From assembly GCA_011800805.1 (NCBI GenBank), contig MPNW01000390.1, positions 117,561 through 181,560 of the forward strand: DNA of 64,000 bases, written 5' to 3'. The translations under genes and the position numbers were made by a program. The stretch comes from Hirudo medicinalis. Its lineage: Eukaryota; Annelida; Clitellata; Hirudinida; Hirudinidae. This document shows positions 52,901 to 64,000 of the stretch, piece after piece. The notes below the pieces were generated by a model, which saw only the letters and a list, made by a program, of their open reading frames with translations, was not told where the DNA came from and did no database searches. The stretch's first letter is position 1, and each line of letters begins with the position of its first letter.

Positions 52901-55459
52901 AATGTATTGTGCTTTAATATTCTGTTTCTTGTTTAGTTTGATCCAAAGTCCTATGGAACATCGGATGAGGTTGGTTGCTGGTTATTTTAAGAATATTGCT
53001 TGAAGTTGTGTGTCCTTGTAATGCATACTTTTAGTAATTTTTGTGCATCTCTCACTTAAACAGTCCCTTTCACCTTTTTTTTTGAAGACAACGAGCGACA
53101 ACAAGAACTCAAGGATGGTGATGGATCGTCTGTGCAAGTTCATCTACGCCAAGGATGCCACCGACAGGATCAGAACCTGTGCCATCCTCTTTCACATCTA
53201 CCATCACGCTCTGCACGATAGATTCTATGAGGCTCGTGATCTTATGCTCATGTCCCATCTCCAGGACTCCATCCAGCACTCGGACATACCAGTTCAGGTA
53301 ATCCAAACCTGTACTGCCACTTTAAAATAGCATATTTATATTTTTAATTTCATCAATGTTTTACATCACATCACCTTGCCTGCTTATTTTTGCTTTACAG
53401 ATTGTATACAACAGAGCCATGGTTCAGCTCGGACTCTGTGCCTTCAGGCAAGGATTGATCAAGGATGCCCACCATTGCCTTGTTGACATTCAGAGTTCAA
53501 GAAGGGCTAGGGAACTTTTGGCACAGGTGGCTATTACCATTCGCTCTAACCCATGCTTCAATTATTGCATTAATGCATAATGCCTTCATAAGTTCAGATA
53601 ACCTCATTGCTCCTGTGTCATTTCTTTAAGCAGCAGAATTCAATAAAAAAATTCAACTTGTTCTCAGGGATTGCTTCCTCAGAGGCAACACGAGAGGTCG
53701 CCAGAGCAGGAGAAGATCGAGAAGAGGAGGCAGATTCCTTACCACATGCACATCAACCTCGAGTTGCTGGAGTGCGTCTACCTTGTTTCTGCGTTACTCA
53801 TCGAGATACCGAACATGGCTGGTAAGATTTATTTGTACTGCTGGGATCTTAGTTTTGGCATTGTGATAGTTGTACATTCAATGTGTATAAATTAATTAGT
53901 GAATAGGTGGACCAACGATATTTCAAATTATCTAGATTGCAATTTCTAAGCTCCGATTTCTAAAACATTCTGATCTTTCGGCAGCCCACGAATTTGATGT
54001 CCGTCGCAGGATGATCAGCAAGAACTTCCACCATGTCCTCAGAGAGAACGAGAGGCAGACCCTGGTCGGTCCACCTGAGAACATGAGGGAGCATGTGGTG
54101 GCAGCCTGCAAAGCCATGAAAATTGGTGACTGGAAGGCTTGCTTGGGATACATCATCAATGAGAAGATGAATGCCAAGGTAGGTTCAATTTGAAACCACA
54201 TGTTTTATTGTGACGAATCCATGCATAATGCAGGATGTGAAACATGAAATGTTGGTTGCATTTAGTGCCAACATTATTATAGTATTATTAATTAATAAAA
54301 TGTGATGATTAACATCTTATTAATATTTACTATTCATATATGAGTGTCTTCTCTAATGATTGACAATTTGATGTCGATTCAGGTGTGGGATCTGTTCGCA
54401 AACTCAGACGATGTGAGAAAGATGATCGGTCAGAAGATCCAAGAGGAGTCCCTGAGGACGTACCTATTCTCATACAGCCACATCTACGAATCCCTCAGCA
54501 TTGACACTCTGTCCCAGATGTTTGGACTCTCCGTGGCCAGCATCCAATCGAACATAAGCAGGATGATCGTCAACGATGAGCTGATGGTAGGTCGTCTTCG
54601 TTGTCGTTGACATGAATTTAAATAATTTTTTGAATGTCATTTGTTATTCGATCGACACAATTTCAACTTCCAGGCATCCATTGACGAGCCTAGTCAGACT
54701 GTGGTCATGCACAGGTTAGAGCCGTCCCAGATTCAGTCTCAGGCCCTTCAGTTTACAGAGAAGATCAACCAGTTGGCCGAGCACAACGAGAAGATCCTGG
54801 ACATGAAGACCACTGGTGCCAGCAACTACTTCAACACCTACCAACAAAGACCTCAATACGGTTGGTTGAATTATTGTCAGTCTTTTTGTGTCTTTTGTAA
54901 AACATTAATAATAAGGTATGCCTAATAATTAACTATTAGCTATATGTTAGCTAAATGCATGATTAAGAACATGAGGTTTATCAAGCATGGCATTGTTGGA
55001 TGATTTAGTAACAATGACATTGATGTTGATAACAATTTGTCTGAGCTTATCATGAGCATTGAAACCAATACATATATATATATATGCACATACACATGCA
55101 TGTATCTCCACTAGTCAGTAATTCTACCATTCCATGTTAAAGTCCTTCTAAGTCTGTTGGTTATTTATCAATCACATCTAATAATATGCTCTGATGCTCC
55201 AATAATAGTAATAAATAATAATCCTAAACTGCTTTTATGTGAACAGCTCAAAATGCTTCTGGCTACCAACAGAGGGATAACCAGGGTCAGCAGAATTATC
55301 AAGGTATTCTTGATTAGACATAATAATAATAATAGTAATAATAATAAATGCTAATAACTATGATGCTGATGATGATGCTGATAATAATGTTATTTATAAT
55401 GATTCTCAGGTCGCAGGCAGCAACAAAGAGGAAGGGATGGAGTGAGGTTTGCCAACTGA
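49946..55459 (+). CDS. EIF3C: Translation initiation factor 3 subunit C
   Basis: Complete, 22 exons: 49946-50028, 50142-50210, 50315-50391, 50505-50617, 50711-50836, 51012-51054, 51125-51207, 51323-51444, 51641-51779, 51920-52188, 52290-52392, 52473-52588, 52716-52839, 52937-52969, 53088-53297, 53401-53526, 53668-53821, 53985-54178, 54383-54586, 54674-54860, 55247-55303, 55410-55459; 2682 nt, 893 residues (human 913). Core subunit of eIF3, which binds the 40S ribosome and recruits other factors in the cytoplasm. Start [20 protein letters not shown] matches the conserved MSRFF...SDSESESS. The acidic/Lys-rich N-terminal part is followed by conserved blocks [58 protein letters not shown], then the PCI region ([20 protein letters not shown]). 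The C-terminus is Gln/Arg/Gly-rich. The intron after exon 4 begins with GC. Confidence 0.97.
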
Positions 55460-55950
55460 ACTTGATGAACTCTGCTCCTCGAATTACACTCAGTTGATGA
55501 CAATGTCCACATCTGGACGAATGGATGAATATGTGGACATATTGAGATGATGCTAATTGGATTTGTTGACAAGAAAATTTATTTCAAATTTCCAGCTTTT
55601 TTGTGGTATATTCCCTCTCAAAAACAAATATAGATATTGGAAACATATACAAAATATACACTGTTATATATATATTAAGATACATGTCTTTAGAAATTGT
55701 ATGGCCAATGCTAAATGCATCCTGGGTTAGGGATGGGTCGGGCGAGTGGGGAACTTTAGGGGTGTTTGTGTGGACTGAAGGACGCTGAATAAATCTTACG
55801 ACGATCGAACAACGAAACAAGGAGCAAAAAAAACATAACAAAGTAGATGGATACGAGGTAGATAGTCCCTTGGTCTAAGTGCCCGTTTCACCAGTCCGAC
55901 GAGACTGTAACCAAATTGCGAACGTCCGGCGATTTGCCGACGAGAGGGGC
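55460..55950. other. Convergent spacer between EIF3C and the minus-strand gene
   Basis: 3' flanks of two convergent genes; short AT and TATA repeats near 55655-55675. No gene recognised. Confidence 0.4.
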
Positions 55951-56885
55951 TCAAAAAGTCTTCAGTCTCACGAGCGATAGCAGGTGCCTGAGGATCATGC
56001 AGACCAGTGCCAGACGTATCCTGTGTTGCGAACTGGAGTTGTTGGGTACTGGGTATTCTTCCCTCCCTTCGTAGTATTCTCCGACCATGTACTGCCATTT
56101 TTCGTCTGGTGAGTATTTAAATGTAACTAGGTGTCAAAATAACATGACAATTATTTGTAGTAGTTAAGAAGACCGAGATCTGTAATAACCTTTATTTGTA
56201 ATATCCATATTAGAAATTAAATTTGTTATTATTTTAATCTTAAATTTATCTGTATCCGCACACAACATGTTGTTGGTCAATGGAGTCATTTCAATGTGCT
56301 GCTCACTTAACATAATTTAAATTCTGTAATTACGATTTAAACCTTATTTCACAGACTAAACAACAATACATTATTCATAAACTGACTTATTAACTCGTTC
56401 AATATTCTTTGGAATATTTTGGAAGCTTTGGAAACGAAATAGAAAAACAACAACACACAGTCACTTTCGTAGACGGGTTGGTTGTAGTAGTTCGTGGGTT
56501 CTGTTGTCGTTAGATGGTCGTCGCTGACGCAGTGAGGAGGCGTCAGGACGGTTGGACATTTCCTGATGGCTGTTTCCTCTGTTGTGCCTGACAATGTGAG
56601 ATTACATAGCGGAATTAATTCACTGCACTGAGACAAGTGCTTTCGAGTGAATAATCATTATGAATGTTAATAAAAATCATATATATTGTTGTTACTATAA
56701 TTTATTAAATAAATTATTACAAGTGTAATCATTAATGTGATACAATAATAATAATTATTATTATGTTTTTATTTTAATAATAATAATTATTTTTATAATA
56801 TTTTTTAATATTATTATTATTATATTATATTATATAATTTATATTATATTATTTTTTACATTATTTGTTATTATTAACATTATTT

Positions 56886-56923
<38 letters not shown>

Positions 56924-57152
56924 TTTTAGTAAAGAAGAAAATAGCATTAAGGAATTAAATAGATTAGTGAATGTAAAAGATCGAATTTCAAATGAAGATT
57001 TACTCGTTAAAACAATCGAAATGCCTCCCTGACAGATTCACTTTTAAATCTTTAAAACGCATTTCCATCGTTAAATTGTCGATTAATTTGAAGCAAAAAA
57101 AACTGATTTATGTCCTTCATTCAAGGTCTTCACAATTTAATAAAATCAATTT

Positions 57153-57195
<43 letters not shown>

Positions 57196-59571
57196 TTAAA
57201 ATTATGTTTCACATAAAACTTCGTAAAATAACACACACACACACACACGCACATGCACACCAGCTTCATCGTAAAAAAAGCTCTTCGTCAGATCAATCCG
57301 TTATTTAAACTCTGGTGTGAGACTTGAAATCACACGGACAAAGATGTCGATTTTCATCTGGAAAGTACCGACAACAGTTCGACAAGAGCTTAAAAATATT
57401 ATTAAAAATGCAAAATAAAGTGCACGCAGAAGAAAAGTGATGTTCGAAAAAAAGGTTTTAAAGATCTAAAAAAAGAAAAAAAAAAGAAAAGAGAAATGAA
57501 ATAACCACCGCTAATTTCAAATAATTATCTTGATTGTTTAGCGACATTTATTTTTGTTTGCATTAAAGTGATGATAAAGTGTTTTGTCGACATCTTCGTT
57601 TATATCTTCGTTTACAACGCTACTCCAGGAGCAGAAGCGTAGTTGGGGGTTTCGGCGCCCGGGGGCGAAACTGGGAATTTGGTGCAATCCTCTGCCCCCG
57701 TAACATTATTGATTTGTTATCCAATTTGGTGCCCTCCCTATCTCAACAATATCAATTTGGGCCCCCCTAGCTAAGCCACTGCTCAGGAGACATCCTTGCA
57801 TCGATAAAGCTTTAAAATGTTCAATATTAGCAGGAAATATGTCTTAAATAATTACAGTTTTTAATTTAAATCTGTTATTATTTTAAATATAATTTAAAAA
57901 AAAATTTCTATGGTGAGGATGATTAATAAGCCGATTGAGTTTTCTTTTTTTTGTGTGCGACAACTTATGCAACCACTCATTATGATGACGACGACGACGA
58001 TGATGATGATGATGATGGTAATCTCACCATGAGGATATCTGGGGTCAAGGCCACAAGCCTGGGTGACCTTGTCCATGTTTTCCTCGGTGGCAGAAATTTC
58101 GTCATCCACCGTGCACAAGAGACCTCCAATTGGATAAACAACCACCACGTATTCCTGACCCTTTTCCAGAATGGACTTGTAGCACCTGCCTGGTACGTAT
58201 CCTGTTAAAAGTGGTGAAGTCATGAAATGAATGAAGTAGTGGTGGAGTGTGGTCTGGTTTTTGATTGGATTACGGTTCAGGTGATTTGTCACCGAAAATG
58301 TTTAAATCTTAACGACGTCTTAAGACCGTTACATGTTTTTCACCTCATCGTAATTACTCATTTTATGACAATATTTTGAGTATTTGTCCAGGAAATGAGG
58401 ATTCGAAAGTAAGTGATGTTATTCTGAGAATTTCATTTCTACTGTTAGGTTTTTAAGTCGACTTTATTTAAGGTTTATTGCGCCAGAAAATCGGTTCAGT
58501 AATATGAAACGAGGAAATTGAAAGCGATAATAATTTATAAGAACAACAGTAACTTAATAAGTAACTTAAAAACAACAGCAACAACAACATTACAGCATCT
58601 CCTTAGAAGTAATTTTTCTCCCGAACAACAACAATAATAAACAAAAAGTTAACTTGTCTTTAGACACCTGGTTTTCATGATGTTTCCTTGATATGGGTTA
58701 ATTCAGATGTATGTATGTTTATTTTTGGAGTAACCATTTTGAGGTCGGAAACCGAAAACATTTAAAAAATAGCAGGGCAAATTCCCAGAGCTTTGAAGAC
58801 TTATCGAACTTATGCAGTGAGACCAAAACACGAGAAGATGTAATTCATCAGTTAATAAGCAACATTAACATTAACATCAGTTAATGTAAATAAACACGCA
58901 ATTAACTAACTAGTTACTTTTTTCCAAATGGGGCAAACCATCGCCCTGATGATATGACCGTATTTTTTCTTCTCACCAAAAGGAGAGGGAGAAAAGCCCC
59001 CCCGCCAAATGAAGCCCCTGCATGACGCTTAATATTGGTTAGCAAGATGATAACTCCACTAGCAACTCCGATAAACAAATTTAAAAATCAAGTGAAACTA
59101 CAACTTTGATAAGCGATATCGATATTCCTTAAATGTCTTCTTTTTTGGACATCGATAACATCGAAATTATCGATACTTTAGTAATCGATATTTTCTGAAA
59201 TAAAGACAACGCTACGTAAAACCTTCTAAATCGTGCGATGTCGACTCTGGTGAGGACAGGAAAACATGGAAAACTTTCGATGACGTTGATCGTGTGAACG
59301 CATTCCAGAAAGTTTATAACCGATGAAAAATATCTTTATGAGACATTCGGACATTTTAAGAAGACCTGGAGCTCGGATTATTTCCATGTACTTTCAACAA
59401 GGACGCAATAATTCATGTTTTTTTTTTGAGCAATTAAAAAAGATGGAATCTTGACTTTCACATGGCCAGGGTTTCGTACTTTTGGGATTTAAATGCATCC
59501 AAAATAAAATTGCAAGTAAACAACAGTATCCCGACTTTTTAAGATAAACAAAAGCAGACGACCCAAAAGCA

Positions 59572-59606
<35 letters not shown>

Positions 59607-60679
59607 GCAGCAGCAGCAACAACAACAACAACAACAACAACAGCAGCAGCAGCAACAACAACAACGTTGACGACGAAGACGACGACGACGACAACGAGGA
59701 GACAACAAGTGACGCCCTCATCCGTCAACACAGAGGCAGAATTTTGTGACTGAATTTGCAGCCTGAGACGTGTGCAAACNCAACAACAACAACGTTGACG
59801 ACGAAGACGACGACGACGACAACGAGGAGACAACAAGTGACGCCCTCATCCGTCAACACAGAGGCAGAATTTTGTGACTGAATTTGCAGCCTGAGACGTG
59901 TGCAAACACTCTGAGGAGGAGCAATTTAAAGTTGACGCAACAGGATCAACTTCATTGCAACTCACGGATTCCATGCAACGAAAAGTTGCTCAACTTTAAA
60001 TTTAAGCGATAGTTTTCCATCTCAGAATTCCTCCTCTCCTTGGGAAAAGAAATTCGCAAGAGGAAAAAATCATAGAGACTATAAACAGACGTACGTAGAG
60101 GCTATAAATAACTCTTTCCAAGACTCGGAAGCCGGTGACACAGAAAGATTTACTCCATGGGAGGGAGAAGGCCGGCGGTCGTTAGTTGACATCGGAGGAT
60201 GATGTACTGCCTCCGTGTCTTTCACTGGGCCCCGTGAGAACCCAGCCATGAGAAGGTAGTGACCCGATGATTGTTCAACTTTGGAACTCCCAGCGTCGAA
60301 GTTTACACAGCGAAGACAAATAAATACCTTGCAACTCTGATGACGTAGGCAAGACGAAGACTTAGACAAGGTCGGGTGGACCTTGGTCGGGTGGACGAGC
60401 TTGGTGGGTTTCGTGCCTTTATGGAGGGGGTCAGAGGTTCTAAGAATTTGGTTTTTAGAATTTGTTTCAAAGGGAAGTCAAATTGGGAGGTTTGGAAATG
60501 AGAAATTAATAATAAGAACAACAACAGCGGCAACAACAAAAATAACATTAACAATAACAGTAATAATAAAAATAATAATAATAATAACAATAATAATAAC
60601 AACAACAACAACAATAATAATAATAATAATAACAATAACAATAATAATAATAATAACAATAATGATAATGATAATAATA

Positions 60680-60735
<56 letters not shown>

Positions 60736-62777
60736 TGATCTAAACTCATCAACGTCGAACGTGATCCAAACGTGATCCAGAGATTCAATCCCAGCTTTGG
60801 ACTCAAAATCTCCCAGAATCCAGTCTCAATTAAAGTCCACTCGCATTGATGGAGATGTGTTTCAACTCAGCCTCCTGATTGTGATCCTCATCTCGTACCT
60901 CGAACGTCGCTCGCTGTTTCTCTTTCCAGAGCCGTAAGAGGACCTTCGAAGTCCATGGAATGGTGGTCTCCATGAAGGAATGACGGCTTCCATCAATCCT
61001 CAGGGAGGCTTCCGAGTCGAATTGGAAATTAACCCCCAAGCGGATAAAATTGAACTTTTTACGTTTCAGGATTTCCAGGAATAATTGATGGATTGGAAAG
61101 AGAATGAGTGCAAGTGCTCGGAGGAGGGCATCCAGTTCGTTCAGTCGTTCATTCCATCATTTTTACAATCGATCCATCTGATCTTTATTCGTTTTCTCCC
61201 CATTTTATCCACAACTCGCTCATTCTATCCGTCGCTCAGATCATCGTCAATTAAAAATTTGTTAAGGTGATTGATTTATATTACTCAATTGATTAAACAA
61301 TTGCATCAACTATTGTGATTAATCGATTAATCGCATGCGTTAATTAAATTAACTGAATAAATTAATCGTTATCAAGTTAAATTTTTAAAAAATTTAATAA
61401 TACTATTTTTCCAGGGCTGCACTTCATGAACCTGTTCGCGTTTCCATGTGGATTGTCAGGTGCGTTCCAAAATATTTCAGCTCACAAAAAATCAATCAAA
61501 CACCGTCGAAGGCAGACGACATTTGACTTCACTGTTCGTCGTTTTGAAATATTTGTTTGTTAAAACAGCTTGTAATGATAATTATTAACATTACAAAAAT
61601 AATAAAGTGTTATTGTATCAATGGAGTAGGAAAATATTTAATAATCCAATAACATCAAAATTACACATTTACATTGCACAAACATACATTTGACAACATC
61701 AACAATGACAACCATGACGACGACAATAACAATACAATAAAATAACAATAACAACAACAATAATAATATTAATAATAATAATAACAACAACAAAATAATA
61801 ACAATGATAATAATAGTAACAACAACAATAATAATAATCATAATAACGGTAATAATAACAATAATAACATTCAATAAGTTCTGACGAGATTAAGAATGGT
61901 ATTTTATAATCATCGATACATTGTGGAATGACTTTTCATTTTGTGCAACATGGAGTTCCTTTATCGTCACAGGAGTTCAACAGATGACGAAGAGAGATGT
62001 GGATCAATTTTGGGAGGGGACTCAACTCATGAAGTGATTTGTGTGCTCAGGCAACTTACAAACTATTTGATAGATGAATGAATGAATGAATGAATGAATG
62101 AGTGAATGAATGGATGAATGAATAAATGAAAGAATGAATGAGTGAATGAATGGATGAAAGGATGAATGAGTGAGTGAACCTGGATGATTGAATGAAGGAA
62201 TGAATGAATGACTGGATGAGTGAATGAATGGATGGGTGGATGAATGGATTGAAGAAAAAAGGGATGGAAGAATAGATGAAAGAGGCCCTTAAGAGTATTT
62301 GTTTTTTTTATGCCTTGGAGACATAAAAGGATCACTCATCTTCATCGGAAGCAATAACATCAACAGTCATAATAGTAAAAATAATAGCAATGAGAATAAC
62401 AAAAGGTCTACTCACCTGACTAGGCTAAAATGGCCGGAAAATGCACTTAATTAGGATTGATCGTGCATTGATGCATTTAATTGCGATGAATTGTACATTA
62501 ATGCATTCATACCACATAATCGGTTGAATCAGCTGCATTAGAATGCATGCAAATGATGTTGTCATTTGTATTTGTTCTCACAAAATAGTTTTAAATCAAA
62601 ATCAATCAATATTTCGATATTTCACTCGTAAGTCGTCTTACATCGAGCGAGGAAATAAACGCACCATATTTATTCCTACGCTTTTTGAAAAAAGAAAAGA
62701 AAATATTTTATTTTAAAATATCGATAATACCTCTAATTCTTCGTTTGAAGGCAACAAGAGGCATTCCATTAAGTGTT

Positions 62778-62845
<68 letters not shown>

Positions 62846-63851
62846 TACAAGAAAATAATAATATTAATAATAATAAGATTAATAATAATAATAATAATAC
62901 AGCTTAAATATATTAACAAAAATGGATAAATAATTAGATTGCTTAGCAACACTCAACTCTTTCGCTGCTTCAAAGAAATTTCCTTTCATCATTCTTGGAA
63001 TAAAAATAGAAACATTAATTATGAACTCTCGGGTAGTTCAAAGTTCACGAGGTCACCCGAGTTCGACAGGTGTGCGTCTGATGCACATCTCTCTCGTCTT
63101 GCAGAGGTTGTACCGGAGTGGTTGAGCGATTATGATTATAGTTGTGGTCGATTTAATTATTTTTATTTATTAATTAATAATTAATAATTAATAGTTAATA
63201 ATTATTTGTTTTTGACTTTCAGTTAGAACCTTTAATGTGTAATATATTAATTGCATTCAAGGAATTTATCCTATCGAAAGCGATACCAACCGGCTTCAGA
63301 AATGTTCACCCTGTCTTCTGTTATCTCTCCCTTTATGATGCAATATACCTGCAAGGAATTGTAAATCACTCGTTCATCCATCCATCCATCCATCCATCCA
63401 TTCTATCATCAATAAAAAAAATCAGAACCCACCCATCAATCGATCCATCCCTCATCCATCCGTCCATCCATCAATTCATCTATCTATCCAATCATCAAGC
63501 TATCCATCCGTCAATCAATCCATCCATCCATCAATCCATCCATCCATCCGTTTATTAATATGTTGATTCATCCATTAAACAAACATTCATTCATCCCAAC
63601 AATCGAATCGACCAATATTCATCTCCGTCGTTCACGCATGACCCAACAGCCACCTGTTCATTCCGACCCACCCATGCATGCGAACAAAACCTCTCACTTC
63701 ACCTGCATCTCAGCCGTGAAGATGGACACGCGTGGATGATTTTCCACTCGTCTGTCTCTGTACGTGTTGAGGATTCTTCCGTACAAAAGACCCCTGGCAT
63801 TGAGCGCCATTTCTACCACAGTCAGTGGTTCTTCGCGACATGTTTTGTTAC
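55951..63851 (-). CDS. Unrecognised secreted/GPI-like protein with possible netrin-fold domain (partial)
   Basis: Four exons can be supported: 63851-63703, 58201-58028, 56587-56465, 56105-55951 (stop TGA). The last three join in matching phase; 63703 ends in phase 0 and 58201 needs a phase-1 partner, so at least one exon between them is missing, and the 5' end lies beyond 63851. Exon content: [48 protein letters not shown] and [24 protein letters not shown] with a Thr/Tyr-rich linker; then [17 protein letters not shown] followed by a hydrophobic end ([15 protein letters not shown]). The paired Cys and the [16 protein letters not shown] phrase suggest an NTR/NtA-like fold, and the tail fits a GPI signal or a C-terminal membrane helix; both are inference. 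Within the gap, n at 59780 marks an assembly break. Confidence 0.5.
56730..57260. repeat. ATT, AAT and CA microsatellites
   Basis: ATT/AAT tracts at about 56740-56930 and 57156-57195, and a CA tract at 57228-57260, within an intron of the minus-strand gene. Confidence 0.9.
57632..57781. mobile_element. hAT-like MITE, 150 bp
   Basis: Ends CAGAAGCGTAGTTGGGGG and, inverted, CAGTGGCTTAGCTAGGGG; flanked by imperfect 8-bp repeats TCCAGGAG and CTCAGGAG. GC-rich and non-coding. The CAGTGGCGTAGCTAGGG-type end is common in hAT-derived MITEs. Confidence 0.65.
57782..58027. other. Intron with GAT microsatellite
   Basis: Intron sequence ending with a GAC/GAT tract (57980-58020) right beside the donor of exon 58201-58028. 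Confidence 0.6.
58202..59570. other. Intron or spacer, no exon recognised
   Basis: AT-rich. A degenerate CG-rich stretch at 58990-59025 (AAGCCCCCCCGCC) may be another MITE relic. No exon of the surrounding gene could be found. Confidence 0.35.
59571..59660. repeat. CAG/CAA microsatellite
   Basis: Perfect to near-perfect CAG and CAA units, giving poly-Gln, poly-Cys, poly-Leu or poly-Ala frames that are not genes. Confidence 0.95.
59653..59907. repeat. 127-bp exact duplication on both sides of an n
   Basis: 59653-59779 and 59781-59907 read identically, with the single n at 59780 between them. This is what two overlapping contig ends left unmerged at a gap look like. Confidence 0.9.
59908..60519. 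other. Intron or spacer with an unassigned open stretch
   Basis: The minus strand stays open over 60369-60079 ([19 protein letters not shown] and [13 protein letters not shown]), which might be a missing exon of the surrounding gene, but no good splice borders or phase fit were found. Confidence 0.3.
60520..60735. repeat. AAT/AAC microsatellite
   Basis: About 215 bp of AAC and AAT units; the long Leu-rich minus-strand frame over it is an artefact. Confidence 0.95.
60736..61720. other. Intron or spacer, unassigned
   Basis: The minus strand 61075-60905 is open ([32 protein letters not shown], then a GTACGA donor-like site) and looks protein-like, but no acceptor was found. The rest is AT-rich. 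Confidence 0.3.
61720..62910. repeat. AAC/AAT and GAAT microsatellites
   Basis: AAC/AAT tract at 61720-61870, a GAAT/GGAT tetranucleotide tract at 62070-62250 and a long AAT tract at 62777-62905, separated by AT-rich DNA without recognised exons. Confidence 0.9.
63365..63560. repeat. CATC microsatellite
   Basis: Imperfect CATC/CAAT tetranucleotide array about 140 bp from the 63703-63851 exon. Ser/His/Pro-rich frames over it are not genes. Confidence 0.9.
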
Positions 63852-64000
63852 CTGTAGTGTTTTGGAGAAGATGATGGATAGATGGATTGGTTGATATTTT
63901 ATCTGAATTTGTGTCGTGATTTATTGATTTTCTTTTGAGGCTTTCTTTTGTTTGTTAACTTAAAATTAATCTCCTGCCCAGGTGGAAATATGACTTCTCC
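63852..64000. other. Upstream intron of the minus-strand gene, window end
   Basis: Follows the acceptor of exon 63851-63703; the earlier exons of this gene are outside the window. Confidence 0.5.

Noticed and set aside
55796..56098. 100-codon minus-strand frame ending in a hydrophobic segment
   Set aside because: A different frame of the same DNA joins in phase to the upstream exon at 56465 and has better splice logic, so this frame is taken as a shadow.
59394..59836. Poly-Cys, poly-Leu and poly-Ala frames
   Set aside because: Produced by CAG/CAA repeats and the duplicated gap ends.
60303..60806. 167-codon Leu-rich frame on the minus strand
   Set aside because: It is the reading of an AAT/AAC microsatellite.
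60905..61075. Protein-like minus-strand stretch ([18 protein letters not shown])
   Set aside because: It has a donor-like end but no acceptable acceptor, and its phase does not complete the surrounding gene; kept only as a note.
62063..62335. His/Ser/Ile/Pro-rich 90-codon frame on the minus strand
   Set aside because: Tetranucleotide repeat translation only.

Overview
This window is nuclear DNA of an intron-rich, AT-rich invertebrate animal. Every well-resolved gene is a split eukaryotic gene with short introns (about 98 can be placed), and simple repeats are abundant. A complete squalene epoxidase gene argues against an insect or nematode, since ecdysozoans generally lack it. A lophotrochozoan, possibly a leech-like annelid, is my guess; the sequence does not prove it.

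Layout. (1) 88-2938, +: 3' part of a discs-large (DLG) scaffold gene, with SH3 and guanylate-kinase-like domains. (2) 5.2-6.1 kb: decayed DUF4806-like gene. (3) 6.7-32.4 kb: five tandem paralogues, all on the minus strand, called here A (6739-9376), B (10132-12833), C (17515-23139), D (24625-29495) and E (30480-32376). Each encodes a signal peptide, a C-type-lectin-like domain, a six-cysteine PAN/apple-like domain, a very variable stalk, one membrane helix and a short tail. I know no named family with this combination, and it is the best candidate for an undescribed system, perhaps recognition or immune receptors. The SQLE gene (13814-15776, +) sits inside the array, head-to-head with B, and is followed by LINE and Gypsy fragments. 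An intron of D holds a dead DNA transposon with 408-bp inverted repeats, and an intron of A holds a hAT-like MITE. (4) 33.8-36.5 kb, -: ANKRD29-type gene with almost one ankyrin repeat per exon. (5) 37-42.5 kb: poorly resolved, with two possible exons and a large compound microsatellite. (6) 42515-49022, +: a 26-exon, 1097-residue HECT ubiquitin ligase of the TRIP12/UFD4 type. (7) 49946-55459, +: complete 22-exon EIF3C. (8) 55.9-63.9 kb, -: four exons of an unrecognised secreted or GPI-anchored protein with a possible netrin-fold domain, spread over microsatellite-rich DNA.

Exons were placed by eye, using reading frame, splice consensus, phase continuity and, where possible, remembered family similarity. 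Exon sums divide by three for B, C, D, SQLE, HECT and EIF3C, and for A from its first Met. The isolated n characters look like collapsed assembly gaps: one is flanked by a 127-bp exact duplication and two interrupt transposon coding sequence.
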